This document shows positions 17,464 through 25,172 of a stretch of 64,000 bases of DNA, piece by piece. The stretch is from the NCBI RefSeq assembly GCF_900107155.1, contig NZ_FNOX01000017.1:50355-114354 (forward strand). Direction: 5' to 3'. The notes below the pieces were generated by a model. That model saw only the letters and a program-made list of their open reading frames with translations. It was not told the origin of the DNA and ran no database searches. The DNA comes from Pseudomonas salomonii. Its GTDB lineage: Bacteria; Pseudomonadota; Gammaproteobacteria; Pseudomonadales; Pseudomonadaceae. Made by a program: the position numbers and the translations under genes. The first letter of the stretch is position 1; each line of letters opens with the position of its first letter.

Positions 17464-18409
17464 AAGCGGCGGATCGCGGTTCAAGCGCTGGAAGAAACCG
17501 CTGACGATCGCGTTCTTTGTACTGCTGATTGTGCTGTTCACCCTGCTCGCGCGGCGCATCGACTGGAGCGAAGTGCTGCAGACGCTGGCGGACTTCAAGC
17601 TGCGCACGCTGTTGATCGCCGGTGGGCTGACGCTTTGCAGCTTCCTCGTCTACGCCAGCTTCGACCTGATCGGCCGCACCTACATTCGCCAGGATTTGCG
17701 CTGGAAGCAGATCCTGCCGGTGGGGATCATCAGCTATGCCTTCAACCTGAACCTGAGCGCATGGGTGGGCGGCATTGCCATGCGCTATCGGCTGTATTCG
17801 CGGCTCGGGGTCAGTACCAGCAATATCGCCAAGATTCTTGGGCTGAGCCTGGCTACCAACTGGTTTGGCTATATGGCCGTGGCCGGCGTGGTGTTCAGCA
17901 GTGGGTTGATGACCATGCCGCCGGGCTGGAAGGTCAGCAGCGGCGCGTTGCAAGGCATTGGCGTGCTGTTGGTGCTGGCCAGCCTGGGCTACCTGGCGAC
18001 GTGCCGGTTTGCCAGGAAACGCGCGTGGTCGGTCAAGGGCATCGAGATCAACTTGCCGTCGTTGCGCATGGCCTGTTTGCAGCTGGCGCTGGGTGCGTTG
18101 AACTGGTCGTTAATGGCGGCGGTGATCTTTACGTTGCTGCCCGCCAAGCTGGACTACCCGCTGGTATTGGGCGTGCTGCTGATCAGCGCGATTGCCGGGG
18201 TGATCACCCATATCCCCGCCGGGCTCGGTGTGCTGGAGGCAGTGTTTATCGCGCTGATGCAGCATGAGGCATCGCGGGGCAGCTTGCTCGCAGGGCTGAT
18301 TGCCTACCGGGCGATCTACTTTATTTTGCCGCTGCTGGTGGCGTTGGTGATGTACCTGGCGGTGGAGGCCAAGGCCAAGGCGTTGCGGGTGAAGAAGACA
18401 CCGGCTTGA
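17453..18409 (+). CDS. ybhN: YbhN family integral membrane protein (UPF0104)
   Basis: The 318-residue protein has about eight predicted membrane helices, beginning PLTIAFFVLLIVLFTLLARR and ending with LPLLVALVMYLAVEAKAKAL. It contains the family block SYAFNLNLSAWVGGIAMRYRLYSRLG and the IPAGLGVLEAVF motif shared with lysylphosphatidylglycerol flippase-like domains. The biochemical role is unproven. Overlap with clsB suggests work on cardiolipin or its precursors, for example movement between leaflets, which is inference. Its start codon lies inside clsB, so it depends on coupled translation. Confidence 0.88.
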   Translation: MTTESGGSRFKRWKKPLTIAFFVLLIVLFTLLARRIDWSEVLQTLADFKLRTLLIAGGLTLCSFLVYASFDLIGRTYIRQDLRWKQILPVGIISYAFNLNLSAWVGGIAMRYRLYSRLGVSTSNIAKILGLSLATNWFGYMAVAGVVFSSGLMTMPPGWKVSSGALQGIGVLLVLASLGYLATCRFARKRAWSVKGIEINLPSLRMACLQLALGALNWSLMAAVIFTLLPAKLDYPLVLGVLLISAIAGVITHIPAGLGVLEAVFIALMQHEASRGSLLAGLIAYRAIYFILPLLVALVMYLAVEAKAKALRVKKTPA

Positions 18410-18431
18410 AGATGGGGTGATTGTTCTGGCG

Positions 18432-18519
18432 CCTTCGCGAGCAAGCCCGCTCCCACAGGTGGCCCTATTTCAAGGATGTACTCAATCGAATGTGGGAGCG
18501 GGCTTGCTCGCGAAAGCGG
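18432..18519. repeat. REP doublet (REPIN)
   Basis: CTTCGCGAGCAAGCCCGCTC opens at about 18433 and the inverse arm GAGCGGGCTTGCTCGCGAA closes near 18516. The linker is about 40 bases. It lies between the convergent 3' ends of ybhN and the hydrolase gene. Confidence 0.9.
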
Positions 18520-18535
18520 CCTAAAGTGCACTGCA

Positions 18536-19291
18536 TCAGCGTGATTGAATAATGCTCAACCGCTCCCCCACCACCATCTCGGTTATCCAGTCCACCAGGA
18601 TCGAGGTGTAGGCCTGCTGCGACACCGGGTCGCTCAGCGAGTGGTCGGCACCATCGATGATCCGATGGGTCAGCGAATGGGTGTGCTGGCACGCCGCGCG
18701 GTAGCTCATGATGGTGGCATGGGGCACGTGGTCGTCGGTTTCCGACTCGACGATCAACACATCACCACTGAACTTGGCGCAGGCATGCAGGGCGCGATTG
18801 GTCTCGGCGTGCACCAGGGTGCTGCGATAATCCATCAGGTCGGCCTTATCCAGGTCGCGCTTGGGCTTGAGCCACTCCTGGTCGCGGTACAGCGCCGGCA
18901 CGCGCAGCGCCAACCAGCGTACCGGGCGCAATGAAGTGAGAATCGCCGCCAGATAGCCGCCATAACTGGTGCCCACCACGGCCACGGCCGAGGTGTCGAT
19001 GGCAGGGTGTGAGAGCAGGCGATCGTAGGCCGCCAGCAAGTCGCGCAGGTTGTCTTCACGGGTGACGCGGGACAAGGGAATGCCGGTGCCGGCGTGGCCG
19101 CGCAGGTCGAAGGTCAGGCACACGCAGCCCAAGCCCGCGATGCCTTTGGCGCGCTCAAGGTCGCGTTCCTGGCTGCCGCCCCAGCCGTGCACAAACAACA
19201 CGCCGGGGACTTTGGATTTTGGACTCAGGAAGGTGCCGCTCATCTGTTCGTCGTCGATATCGATCGCAATGCTTTCGCTTCTAGCCGTCAT
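18536..19291 (-). CDS. Alpha/beta hydrolase (dienelactone/peptidase S9-like)
   Basis: The 251-residue enzyme has the oxyanion region FVHGWGGSQE, the nucleophile elbow GTSYGG (Ser109), and likely acid Asp187 and His217 (GADHSLSD), a full catalytic triad. The substrate is unknown; esters or short peptides fit the fold. Its start lies 11 bases inside the 3' end of the upstream DUF3182 gene, so the two are translated together and probably work on the same compound. A REP doublet follows its stop. Confidence 0.85.
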   Translation of the reverse strand: MTARSESIAIDIDDEQMSGTFLSPKSKVPGVLFVHGWGGSQERDLERAKGIAGLGCVCLTFDLRGHAGTGIPLSRVTREDNLRDLLAAYDRLLSHPAIDTSAVAVVGTSYGGYLAAILTSLRPVRWLALRVPALYRDQEWLKPKRDLDKADLMDYRSTLVHAETNRALHACAKFSGDVLIVESETDDHVPHATIMSYRAACQHTHSLTHRIIDGADHSLSDPVSQQAYTSILVDWITEMVVGERLSIIQSR

Positions 19292-20390
19292 AAGATTTAA
19301 CCGTCACATACTTGAGAAGAAAGTCGCTGTTTTCGGCCGGGCCGCGATACACCTCAATGGCGTGCTCAGGCAGCGGTTGGTCCACATAGGTCTCCACCGA
19401 GGACACATTAATGGCCCGCAGGCCGGGGTTATTGATGAAGCTTTGCAGCGCCGCGACTTCCGCGCTGCTGGCCCCGCCCATGCGCCAGGATTGTTCGAGT
19501 ACGCCGCTACGACGTTGGCCGTCACTGTCCAGGCCTTGAGCGATGTCGTAATTGCGCCGCGAGGCATAGAAACCAGGGTAGGCCTCATCGGCGGCGCTGT
19601 CGAAAACCTGGGCTTGCTGGATGGCTTCGCGCACATCGTCGGGCACATCGAGCTTAAGCAGGTCGTCATAACCACCGGGCACCACCAGCAAGGTCGAGCC
19701 GCCGTAAACCTCTTCGCCGTGCCCATCCTGGGTGAGGAATTGCTCGCCGCAGTAGCTGATCACGTGATCGCCGATAAAGCTCTGGCCCACACTGTGGGTG
19801 GTGACGTCGTGCAGATCCTGCTCCAGCACTACGCCATCGTTGAACAGCTGCGCCGCTTCGGGCCGCGCCAGCACAGCCTCGAATGCGTCGAGGCTGTGGA
19901 TAACTTGCTGGCCGCGTCCGGCACAGGCATGCACCGGTTTCATGCGAATCGGCCCGCTGTAGAGCAGGCGCGTGGCGGCAGGCAATGCGTCTTCAAGGGC
20001 AAACACGCTGAGCCCGTCGAGAACCACCATGCGCACACGCTCACAGAACGCTGGCGACCAGCCTTCAGGCGCCTTGGCGTCAGGACTTAGCAGGCCGTGG
20101 GTGATCGCTTTGGTACAGATGAAAGCGTGATCGACATAACCGCCCCACAGATCTTCCGGCCCTTTGATATTGAGCGGCCGCGCTTGATCGGGGCCGACCA
20201 GGGTTTGGGTGGGCAAGACATATAAGTCGAGGCCGTCGTGTAACTGCGGGTCATAGCTGCCGCCGAATTTTAGCCCAAGGATCTGCGCCAGCCAGCGCGC
20301 GAGGGCGCGATTGGTTTCGACTTCATGCGGCGGCGCCCCTTGTCGTGTGGAGTGAGCGACTACGATTTTTTTGCGTTGAATCGGGGTCAT
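19281..20390 (-). CDS. DUF3182 protein, ATP-grasp-like
   Basis: The start at ATG 20390 is preferred to longer forms because AGGGGG precedes it by a few bases. The product is 369 residues. The segment IRMKPVHACAGRGQQVI resembles the ATP-binding Lys and glycine loop of ATP-grasp ligases. VVLEQDL and the later YASRRNYDIAQG could be the grasp and Mg2+-binding strands. This suggests a carboxylate-amine ligase-type reaction, but the substrate is unknown and the assignment is by eye. It overlaps the hydrolase gene downstream by 11 bases. Confidence 0.8.
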   Translation of the reverse strand: MTPIQRKKIVVAHSTRQGAPPHEVETNRALARWLAQILGLKFGGSYDPQLHDGLDLYVLPTQTLVGPDQARPLNIKGPEDLWGGYVDHAFICTKAITHGLLSPDAKAPEGWSPAFCERVRMVVLDGLSVFALEDALPAATRLLYSGPIRMKPVHACAGRGQQVIHSLDAFEAVLARPEAAQLFNDGVVLEQDLHDVTTHSVGQSFIGDHVISYCGEQFLTQDGHGEEVYGGSTLLVVPGGYDDLLKLDVPDDVREAIQQAQVFDSAADEAYPGFYASRRNYDIAQGLDSDGQRRSGVLEQSWRMGGASSAEVAALQSFINNPGLRAINVSSVETYVDQPLPEHAIEVYRGPAENSDFLLKYVTVKSYDG

Positions 20391-20521
20391 GCGTCCCCCT
20401 TGGCGATCCTGCCATGTGTGTGTGTGAGAAAGGTTGCATGGATCACGCCAAGGCAAGGCTGGGGAGGATGGCCGTTAAATCAAACAGTTACTGACCCAGC
20501 GATGGCACCAGGCCTGTTTTA

Positions 20522-20563
20522 TTCTGCACGACAGGGGTTTAAACGGACGGTGTTCTGCACGAC
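20522..20563. promoter_or_regulatory. Tandem 11-bp direct repeats upstream of the cysteine hydrolase gene
   Basis: TTCTGCACGAC occurs exactly at 20522-20532 and again at 20553-20563, a 31-base period or about three helical turns. The repeats lie 79-120 bases before the hydrolase start, within the divergent 251-base region. The layout suits a regulator binding the same face of DNA. No known family is recognised. Confidence 0.4.
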
Positions 20564-20641
20564 GCCGCCATCAAAGCAGCTGCGTGGATGGCGACGGGCC
20601 AGCTAAGATGCAAGGCACTGCCAACCATCATAAGGACGCCC

Positions 20642-21205
20642 ATGGCCAAGCAAGCGCTCATCCTCATCGATATCCAGAACGATTATTTCCCCGCAGGCAA
20701 GTGGCCGCTCGATGGCGTGGAAGCCGCGGCGGACAAGGCCGCGCAGGTGCTGCAGGCGTTTCGCCAGGCGGGCGACGCCGTCATCCATGTGCGCCATGAA
20801 TTCACCAGCGAAGACGCGCCCTTCTTCACGCCAGGCTCCGAGGGCGCGCACCTGCATGCCAAGGTGCTGAACCAGGGCAACGAGCCGGTGGTGCTTAAAC
20901 ACTTTGTGAACGCGTTTCGCGGAACAAACCTGCGCAGCGTGCTGGAACAACGCGCCATCACTGACGTGGTGGTGGTCGGCAACATGAGCCATATGTGCAT
21001 CGACGCCGTGGTGCGGGCTGCGGCGGACCTTGGCTACAACGTCACGCTGATTCACGACGCCTGCGCGACCCGCGACCAGGCATTCAATGGCCAGGTGATT
21101 GCGGCCGCGCAGGTGCATGGCGCTTATATGGCATCGCTGGCTTTTGGGTATGCCAGCGTGGTGTCGACGGATGAATACTTGAAGGCGCAAGCGGCGGCGC
21201 AGTGA
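20642..21205 (+). CDS. Isochorismatase-fold cysteine hydrolase (nicotinamidase-like)
   Basis: ATG 20642 gives a 187-residue protein that starts directly with strand 1 (KQALILIDIQNDYF); longer frames add unrelated sequence. The catalytic triad is intact: Asp10, Lys86 (VVLKHFVNAF) and Cys119 (GNMSHMCIDAVVRAA), with a cis-peptide region before the Cys. These enzymes hydrolyse amides such as nicotinamide, N-carbamoyl compounds or biuret, and the substrate is not clear. It converges on tam, with 17 bases between the stops. Confidence 0.87.
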   Translation: MAKQALILIDIQNDYFPAGKWPLDGVEAAADKAAQVLQAFRQAGDAVIHVRHEFTSEDAPFFTPGSEGAHLHAKVLNQGNEPVVLKHFVNAFRGTNLRSVLEQRAITDVVVVGNMSHMCIDAVVRAAADLGYNVTLIHDACATRDQAFNGQVIAAAQVHGAYMASLAFGYASVVSTDEYLKAQAAAQ

Positions 21206-21222
21206 CCTCCGCTTGCTTGCCT

Positions 21223-21984
21223 TCAGCGCGTAGCGATGATGAACAGGCGTGGAAAAGGCAGCAACACAGTGCCATCAGCCAGGGCTGGGTAAGCCTGGGT
21301 GATACGCGCCTGGTATTGCTGCAGGAATGCGGTGTTTTCGCTGTCGGTCAACGGCGCAAGAAACGGCCGCAATGCCGACGCCTTGAACCACTCCACCACC
21401 GCCGCGTGATCGGCCAGCGGGTGTTGATAGGTGGTGCGCCATACGTCGACAGTGCTGCAATGTTTGCTCAGCAATTCGTAGTAGTAACTCGCGGTGTGCC
21501 GCTCGTTGTGTTTGACCGCACCGATCTTGGCCGCCCACGGGCCATCTGCCGCCACTTCGCGGGCCAGCCGGTGGGCCGGTTCGTCAAGGTTGTCCGGGGT
21601 TTGTATGGCGAGGGTGCCGCCAGGTGTCAGCTGGTCGACCAGATGCGGGTAGAGCGTGGCGTGGTTCGGCAGCCATTGCAGGGAGGCGTTGGCGAGGATC
21701 ACATCGTATTTTTGCGACGGCCTCCAGGCGCCGATGTCTGCCAGCTCGAAATTCAGTTGCGGCAGGCGCTTGCGGGCGTCAACCAGCATGTCGTCAGAGC
21801 TGTCCATGCCCGTAATGTGCGCCTGCGGGAAACGCTCGGCCAATACTTCAGTTGAATTGCCGGGGCCGCATCCCAGGTCGACGGCGCTACGGACATCGCC
21901 ATTCGCAATAGCCGCAACCAAGTCACGGACCGGACGGGTACGTTGCTGTTCAAACATCGTGTATTGCTTGGCAGACCAGGTCAT
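21223..21984 (-). CDS. tam: Trans-aconitate 2-methyltransferase
   Basis: The 253-residue enzyme begins MTWSAKQYTMFEQQRTRPVRDL, the typical Tam start. The SAM loop is VDLGCGPGNSTEVL, followed by GMDSSDDML and LANASLQWLPNH. It methylates trans-aconitate, a by-product that inhibits aconitase, using S-adenosylmethionine. The length equals the family norm. It is divergent from the LysR gene with 102 bases between starts, an arrangement in which a LysR protein often controls its neighbour, though no direct evidence links them here. Confidence 0.9.
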   Translation of the reverse strand: MTWSAKQYTMFEQQRTRPVRDLVAAIANGDVRSAVDLGCGPGNSTEVLAERFPQAHITGMDSSDDMLVDARKRLPQLNFELADIGAWRPSQKYDVILANASLQWLPNHATLYPHLVDQLTPGGTLAIQTPDNLDEPAHRLAREVAADGPWAAKIGAVKHNERHTASYYYELLSKHCSTVDVWRTTYQHPLADHAAVVEWFKASALRPFLAPLTDSENTAFLQQYQARITQAYPALADGTVLLPFPRLFIIATR

Positions 21985-22067
21985 CGCGGCTTTCCTTCTT
22001 TGTTAAAGGTGGCCACAGCCTAAATCTTGTGAACCATGAGAACAAATGCCAGGATTGGCAACCTCCC

Positions 22068-22082
22068 ATACCTTGAAAGTAT
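22068..22082 (+). promoter_or_regulatory. LysR-type box ATAC-N7-GTAT at the regulator's own start
   Basis: ATAC-CTTGAAA-GTAT is a perfect match to the ATAC-N7-GTAT site used by CatM/BenM-type LysR regulators (T-N11-A rule). It ends 4 bases before the ATG of the LysR gene and lies between it and tam. Binding here would repress the regulator itself and could act on tam. Confidence 0.5.
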
Positions 22083-22086
22083 CCTT

Positions 22087-22995
22087 ATGTTGGAGCTTCG
22101 CCAGCTGAGAGCCTTCGTGGCCATTGCCGAGGAAGGCTACATCACCCGCGCCGCGGAACGCCTGGGCATGCAGCAACCACCCTTGACGCGCTTGCTGCAA
22201 AGTCTTGAAGCGCAATTGGGCGTGGTGCTGATGGAGCGCCTGCCCCGAGGTGTGCGCCCAACCACGGCGGGCCTGGCATTGTTGGATGAGGCCCGAGATA
22301 TTTTGGCCCGAGCCGAAGGTGTTACCGACGTGGTACGCCGTGCCGCCCGGGGTGAACGAGGCCGACTCGCCATCGGCTTTACCAGCTCGGCGGCGTTGCA
22401 CCCGTTTGTGCCCAGCGTGCTGCGGCGGTTTCGCGAGGCCTTTGTGGGTGTCTCGGTGATACTGGAGGAAGCAGGAACCGGCGAGCTGCTGGACGCGTTG
22501 GTGCAGGAAAAGCTGGATGCCGCGTTTATCCGCTCCCCGCTCAGTGGCACGCAACAGTTACAGGACGAACCTATCCTGGTGGAGCCCATGCTGCTGGCCC
22601 TGCCGACCGATCATCCCTTGGCACTCGATGCGGGGCAGCCGTTACCCTTGGCAGCATTGGCTGATGAGGCTTTTGTGCTCTATCGCCGGCGCGTGGGGTT
22701 GGGTTTGTATGACGCCATTCTGGTGGCCTGCCGTGAAGCCGGGTTCAGCCCGCAGGTGGTGCAGGAAGCGCCCCGCATGACGGCGACCTTGAGTCTTGTG
22801 GCCGCAGGGCTTGGGGTCTCTATCGTGCCAGCCTCCATGCAGCGGCTGCGCGGCGATGGCATTGTTTATCGCGAGCTGACCGAGTGCCAGAGCCTGGTGG
22901 CGCCGTTGCATTTGGCCACGCGTATTGGTGACGGCTCGGCGGTCTTGCGCAGGTTCAAGGAGATGGTGGTCACAGCGGCCGCGACGGACGCCTGA
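22087..22995 (+). CDS. LysR-family regulator (BenM/CatM-like)
   Basis: The start at ATG 22087 aligns with the family N-terminus (MLELRQLRAFVAIAEEGYITRAAERLGMQQPPLTRLLQSLE); an upstream ATG at 22036 adds 17 residues unlike the family. The 302-residue protein has a winged helix-turn-helix at about 3-60 and a two-lobed effector domain from about 90. Residues such as the SS in FTSSAALHPF, where BenM/CatM bind muconate or benzoate, are kept. It may respond to an aromatic acid. A bidirectional terminator follows the stop. Confidence 0.87.
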   Translation: MLELRQLRAFVAIAEEGYITRAAERLGMQQPPLTRLLQSLEAQLGVVLMERLPRGVRPTTAGLALLDEARDILARAEGVTDVVRRAARGERGRLAIGFTSSAALHPFVPSVLRRFREAFVGVSVILEEAGTGELLDALVQEKLDAAFIRSPLSGTQQLQDEPILVEPMLLALPTDHPLALDAGQPLPLAALADEAFVLYRRRVGLGLYDAILVACREAGFSPQVVQEAPRMTATLSLVAAGLGVSIVPASMQRLRGDGIVYRELTECQSLVAPLHLATRIGDGSAVLRRFKEMVVTAAATDA

Positions 22996-23004
22996 TTGCA
23001 GGCA

Positions 23005-23041
23005 TTAAAAAACCCCCGAGGCTTTCGCCTGCGGGGGTTTT
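23005..23041. terminator. Bidirectional terminator between the LysR gene and ssb
   Basis: AAAACCCCCG-AGGC, loop TTTC, GCCT-(G)-CGGGGGTTTT forms a GC-rich stem with A- and T-runs on both sides. It serves the + strand LysR gene and the - strand ssb. Confidence 0.88.
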
Positions 23042-23062
23042 GCTCGTTCCGGGCCTGGGACC

Positions 23063-23590
23063 TTAGAACGGGATATCGTCATCAAAGCTGTCGAAATCCG
23101 GAGCCGGCTGTGGCGCGGCCTGCTGTGGAGGCGGTGCCTGGCGCGACTGTTGCGGGGCCGACTGCTGCGGGCGCGGAGCCTGCTGGCGGGGGGCCGGAGC
23201 GGATTGCTGGTAGTTATTGCCCCCGCCTTGTTGATCGCCCTGCTGTGGACGGCCGCCCAGCAGTTGCATGGTGCCTTGCATGTCGACCACGATTTCAGTG
23301 GTGTAACGCTTGATGCCGTCTTTTTCCCACTCGCGGGTTTGCAGCTTGCCTTCGATGTAGACCTGCGAACCTTTGCGCAGGTACTCACCGGCGATCTCTG
23401 CAACCTTGCCGAACATCGACACGCGGTGCCATTCGGTTTTCTCGACCTTCTGGCCGGTCTGCTTGTCGGTCCACTGTTCGCTGGTTGCCAGACTCAGGTT
23501 GGTCACGGCGTTACCGTTAGGCAAGTAGCGAACTTCGGGATCCTGGCCGCATGTACCGACCAATATGACTTTGTTAACCCCACGGGCCAT
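23063..23590 (-). CDS. ssb: Single-stranded DNA-binding protein
   Basis: The 175-residue protein has an N-terminal OB fold (MARGVNKVILVGTCGQDPEVRY, then SLATSEQWTDKQTGQKVEKTEWH), a Gln/Pro/Ala-rich disordered linker from about 112, and the conserved acidic tip FDDDIPF that docks replication and repair proteins. It coats single-stranded DNA as a tetramer. It lies 9 bases after the MFS gene, so it can be read from that promoter. Confidence 0.97.
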   Translation of the reverse strand: MARGVNKVILVGTCGQDPEVRYLPNGNAVTNLSLATSEQWTDKQTGQKVEKTEWHRVSMFGKVAEIAGEYLRKGSQVYIEGKLQTREWEKDGIKRYTTEIVVDMQGTMQLLGGRPQQGDQQGGGNNYQQSAPAPRQQAPRPQQSAPQQSRQAPPPQQAAPQPAPDFDSFDDDIPF

Positions 23591-23599
23591 AACGTTCTC

Positions 23600-24994
23600 C
23601 TAAGCTGGGCGCGCTGTCGGCACTGGGTTGACCAGTTGCTCAAGCGTCGCGCGATCCAATAATTCGGTGTCCAATTTGATGTAAATGGCCGCCTCTTCAG
23701 CGACCACCACTGCATCTGTTACTCCGACGACGGCCTTCAAGCGCTCTACCAGGCCAGCTTCACGAATTGCTTCGGGCGACAACGGCAGGCGCAGACTTGT
23801 GACGTACGGAGGTTCGCGCATGGTAACAGCAAAGGCCAGCCAAAGTGCAGCCAGCCCGGCGCATCCCAGGAACACAACCGACAAACCGCCATGCTGGAAC
23901 ATCCAGCCACCCATGATGCCGCCCAGCGCCGAACCGAGGAACTGGCTGGTGGAATACACCCCCATCGCCGTGCCCTTACCGCCGGCCGGTGAAACTTTGC
24001 TGATCAACGAAGGCAATGATGCCTCCAGCAGGTTGAATGCGGTGAAAAACACCACCGTACCAATGACCAGTGCCCGCAGGCTGTCGCCGAACTGCCAGAA
24101 GAATAGCTCAGTGAGCATCAGCGTCGCGACGGCGCCGAGCAAAACTCGTTTCATTTTGCGTTTCTTCTCGCCGTAGATGATGAACGGGATCATGGCGAAG
24201 AACGAAATCAGCAAGGCGGTGAGGTACACCCACCAGTGCTGCTCCTTGGGCAAACCGGCTTTTTGCACCAGTGCCAGGGGCAACGCGACGAAGCTGCACA
24301 TCAGCATTGCGTGCAACACGAAGATACCTAAATCCAGGCGCAGCAGGTCCGGGTGCTTGAGCGTCGGCAGTAACGCCTTGCGTGCAACGCCCGACTCACG
24401 GTGCGCCAGCGTGCCGGTAGAGCGCGGCACCATGAAGGCCACGATCACGATGCCGAACAACGCCATGCCGCCGGTGGCGAGGAACAGCCCGTGCAAACCG
24501 AAGGCGCGGGTCAGCAAGGGGCCGACCACCATCGCAACGGCGAAGGACAGGCCGATGGTCATGCCGATCATGGCCATGGCCTTGGTGCGGTGTTGTTCAC
24601 GGGTCAGGTCCGAGAGCAGCGCCATCACTGCCGCGGAAATCGCCCCGGCGCCCTGTAGGACGCGCCCGGCAATCACCCCCCAGATCGAATCGGATTGCGC
24701 CGCGAGCACACTGCCGAGGGCGAACACGATCAGCCCCAGATAGATGACGGGACGCCGGCCGATACGGTCGGAAATGATCCCGAACGGAATCTGAAAAAGC
24801 GCCTGGGTCAGGCCATAGGCGCCAATCGCCAGGCCGATCAGTGCGGGGGTCGCTCCTGCGAGATCCATTCCATAGGTCGCCAGCACCGGCAACACCATAA
24901 ACATGCCTAGCATACGGAACGCGAACACCAGGGCCAGACCGCTTGCTGCTCGGGTCTCGCCGCTACTCATGCGTTCGCTGTGGGGATCGTGCAT
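23600..24994 (-). CDS. MFS transporter with C-terminal ferredoxin-like domain
   Basis: The 464-residue protein has twelve membrane helices and the MFS A-motif GIISDRIGRRPVIYLGL between helices 2 and 3. The core ends near 385. An extra soluble tail of about 75 residues follows, with two short strands (VVGVTDAVVVAEEAAIYIKLD) that look like a small ferredoxin-like sensor or dimerisation domain. The substrate is unknown; the core is drug:H+ antiporter-like. It is divergent from uvrA over 178 bases and followed by ssb after 9 bases. Confidence 0.85.
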   Translation of the reverse strand: MHDPHSERMSSGETRAASGLALVFAFRMLGMFMVLPVLATYGMDLAGATPALIGLAIGAYGLTQALFQIPFGIISDRIGRRPVIYLGLIVFALGSVLAAQSDSIWGVIAGRVLQGAGAISAAVMALLSDLTREQHRTKAMAMIGMTIGLSFAVAMVVGPLLTRAFGLHGLFLATGGMALFGIVIVAFMVPRSTGTLAHRESGVARKALLPTLKHPDLLRLDLGIFVLHAMLMCSFVALPLALVQKAGLPKEQHWWVYLTALLISFFAMIPFIIYGEKKRKMKRVLLGAVATLMLTELFFWQFGDSLRALVIGTVVFFTAFNLLEASLPSLISKVSPAGGKGTAMGVYSTSQFLGSALGGIMGGWMFQHGGLSVVFLGCAGLAALWLAFAVTMREPPYVTSLRLPLSPEAIREAGLVERLKAVVGVTDAVVVAEEAAIYIKLDTELLDRATLEQLVNPVPTARPA

Positions 24995-25106
24995 GGAAAA
25001 ACCTCGTGTGAACCGGCGGCGATTCTACCAGTCCCATCGATTGAGAGGGTATATGCGGCGCTTTGCCGCGCAGCTTTCATCTAAGGCTGCACCCGGCACT
25101 TTGACA

Positions 25107-25122
25107 GTGTATATTCATCCAG
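25107..25122 (+). promoter_or_regulatory. LexA-like (SOS) box upstream of uvrA
   Basis: GTGTATATTCATCCAG matches the SOS consensus CTG-TATATAAATA-CAG at 12 of 16 positions, with the outer TG and CAG kept. It overlaps TTGACA (25101-25106) and lies just before TATACT (25133-25138), about 50 bases upstream of the uvrA start. uvrA is a known LexA target in pseudomonads. Confidence 0.55.
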
Positions 25123-25172
25123 TCTTTAGCCGTATACTCCGGCATTATTTACGCCCGCCGTGCGAGGCCATC

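Noticed and set aside
18989..19060. Possible second promoter inside the hydrolase gene
   Set aside because: Only weak -10-like words; nothing downstream needs it.
24903..25172. Longer uvrA start
   Set aside because: The extra 90 codons overlap the divergent MFS gene and the promoter; UvrA family proteins begin at DKI-RGARTHNLKN.
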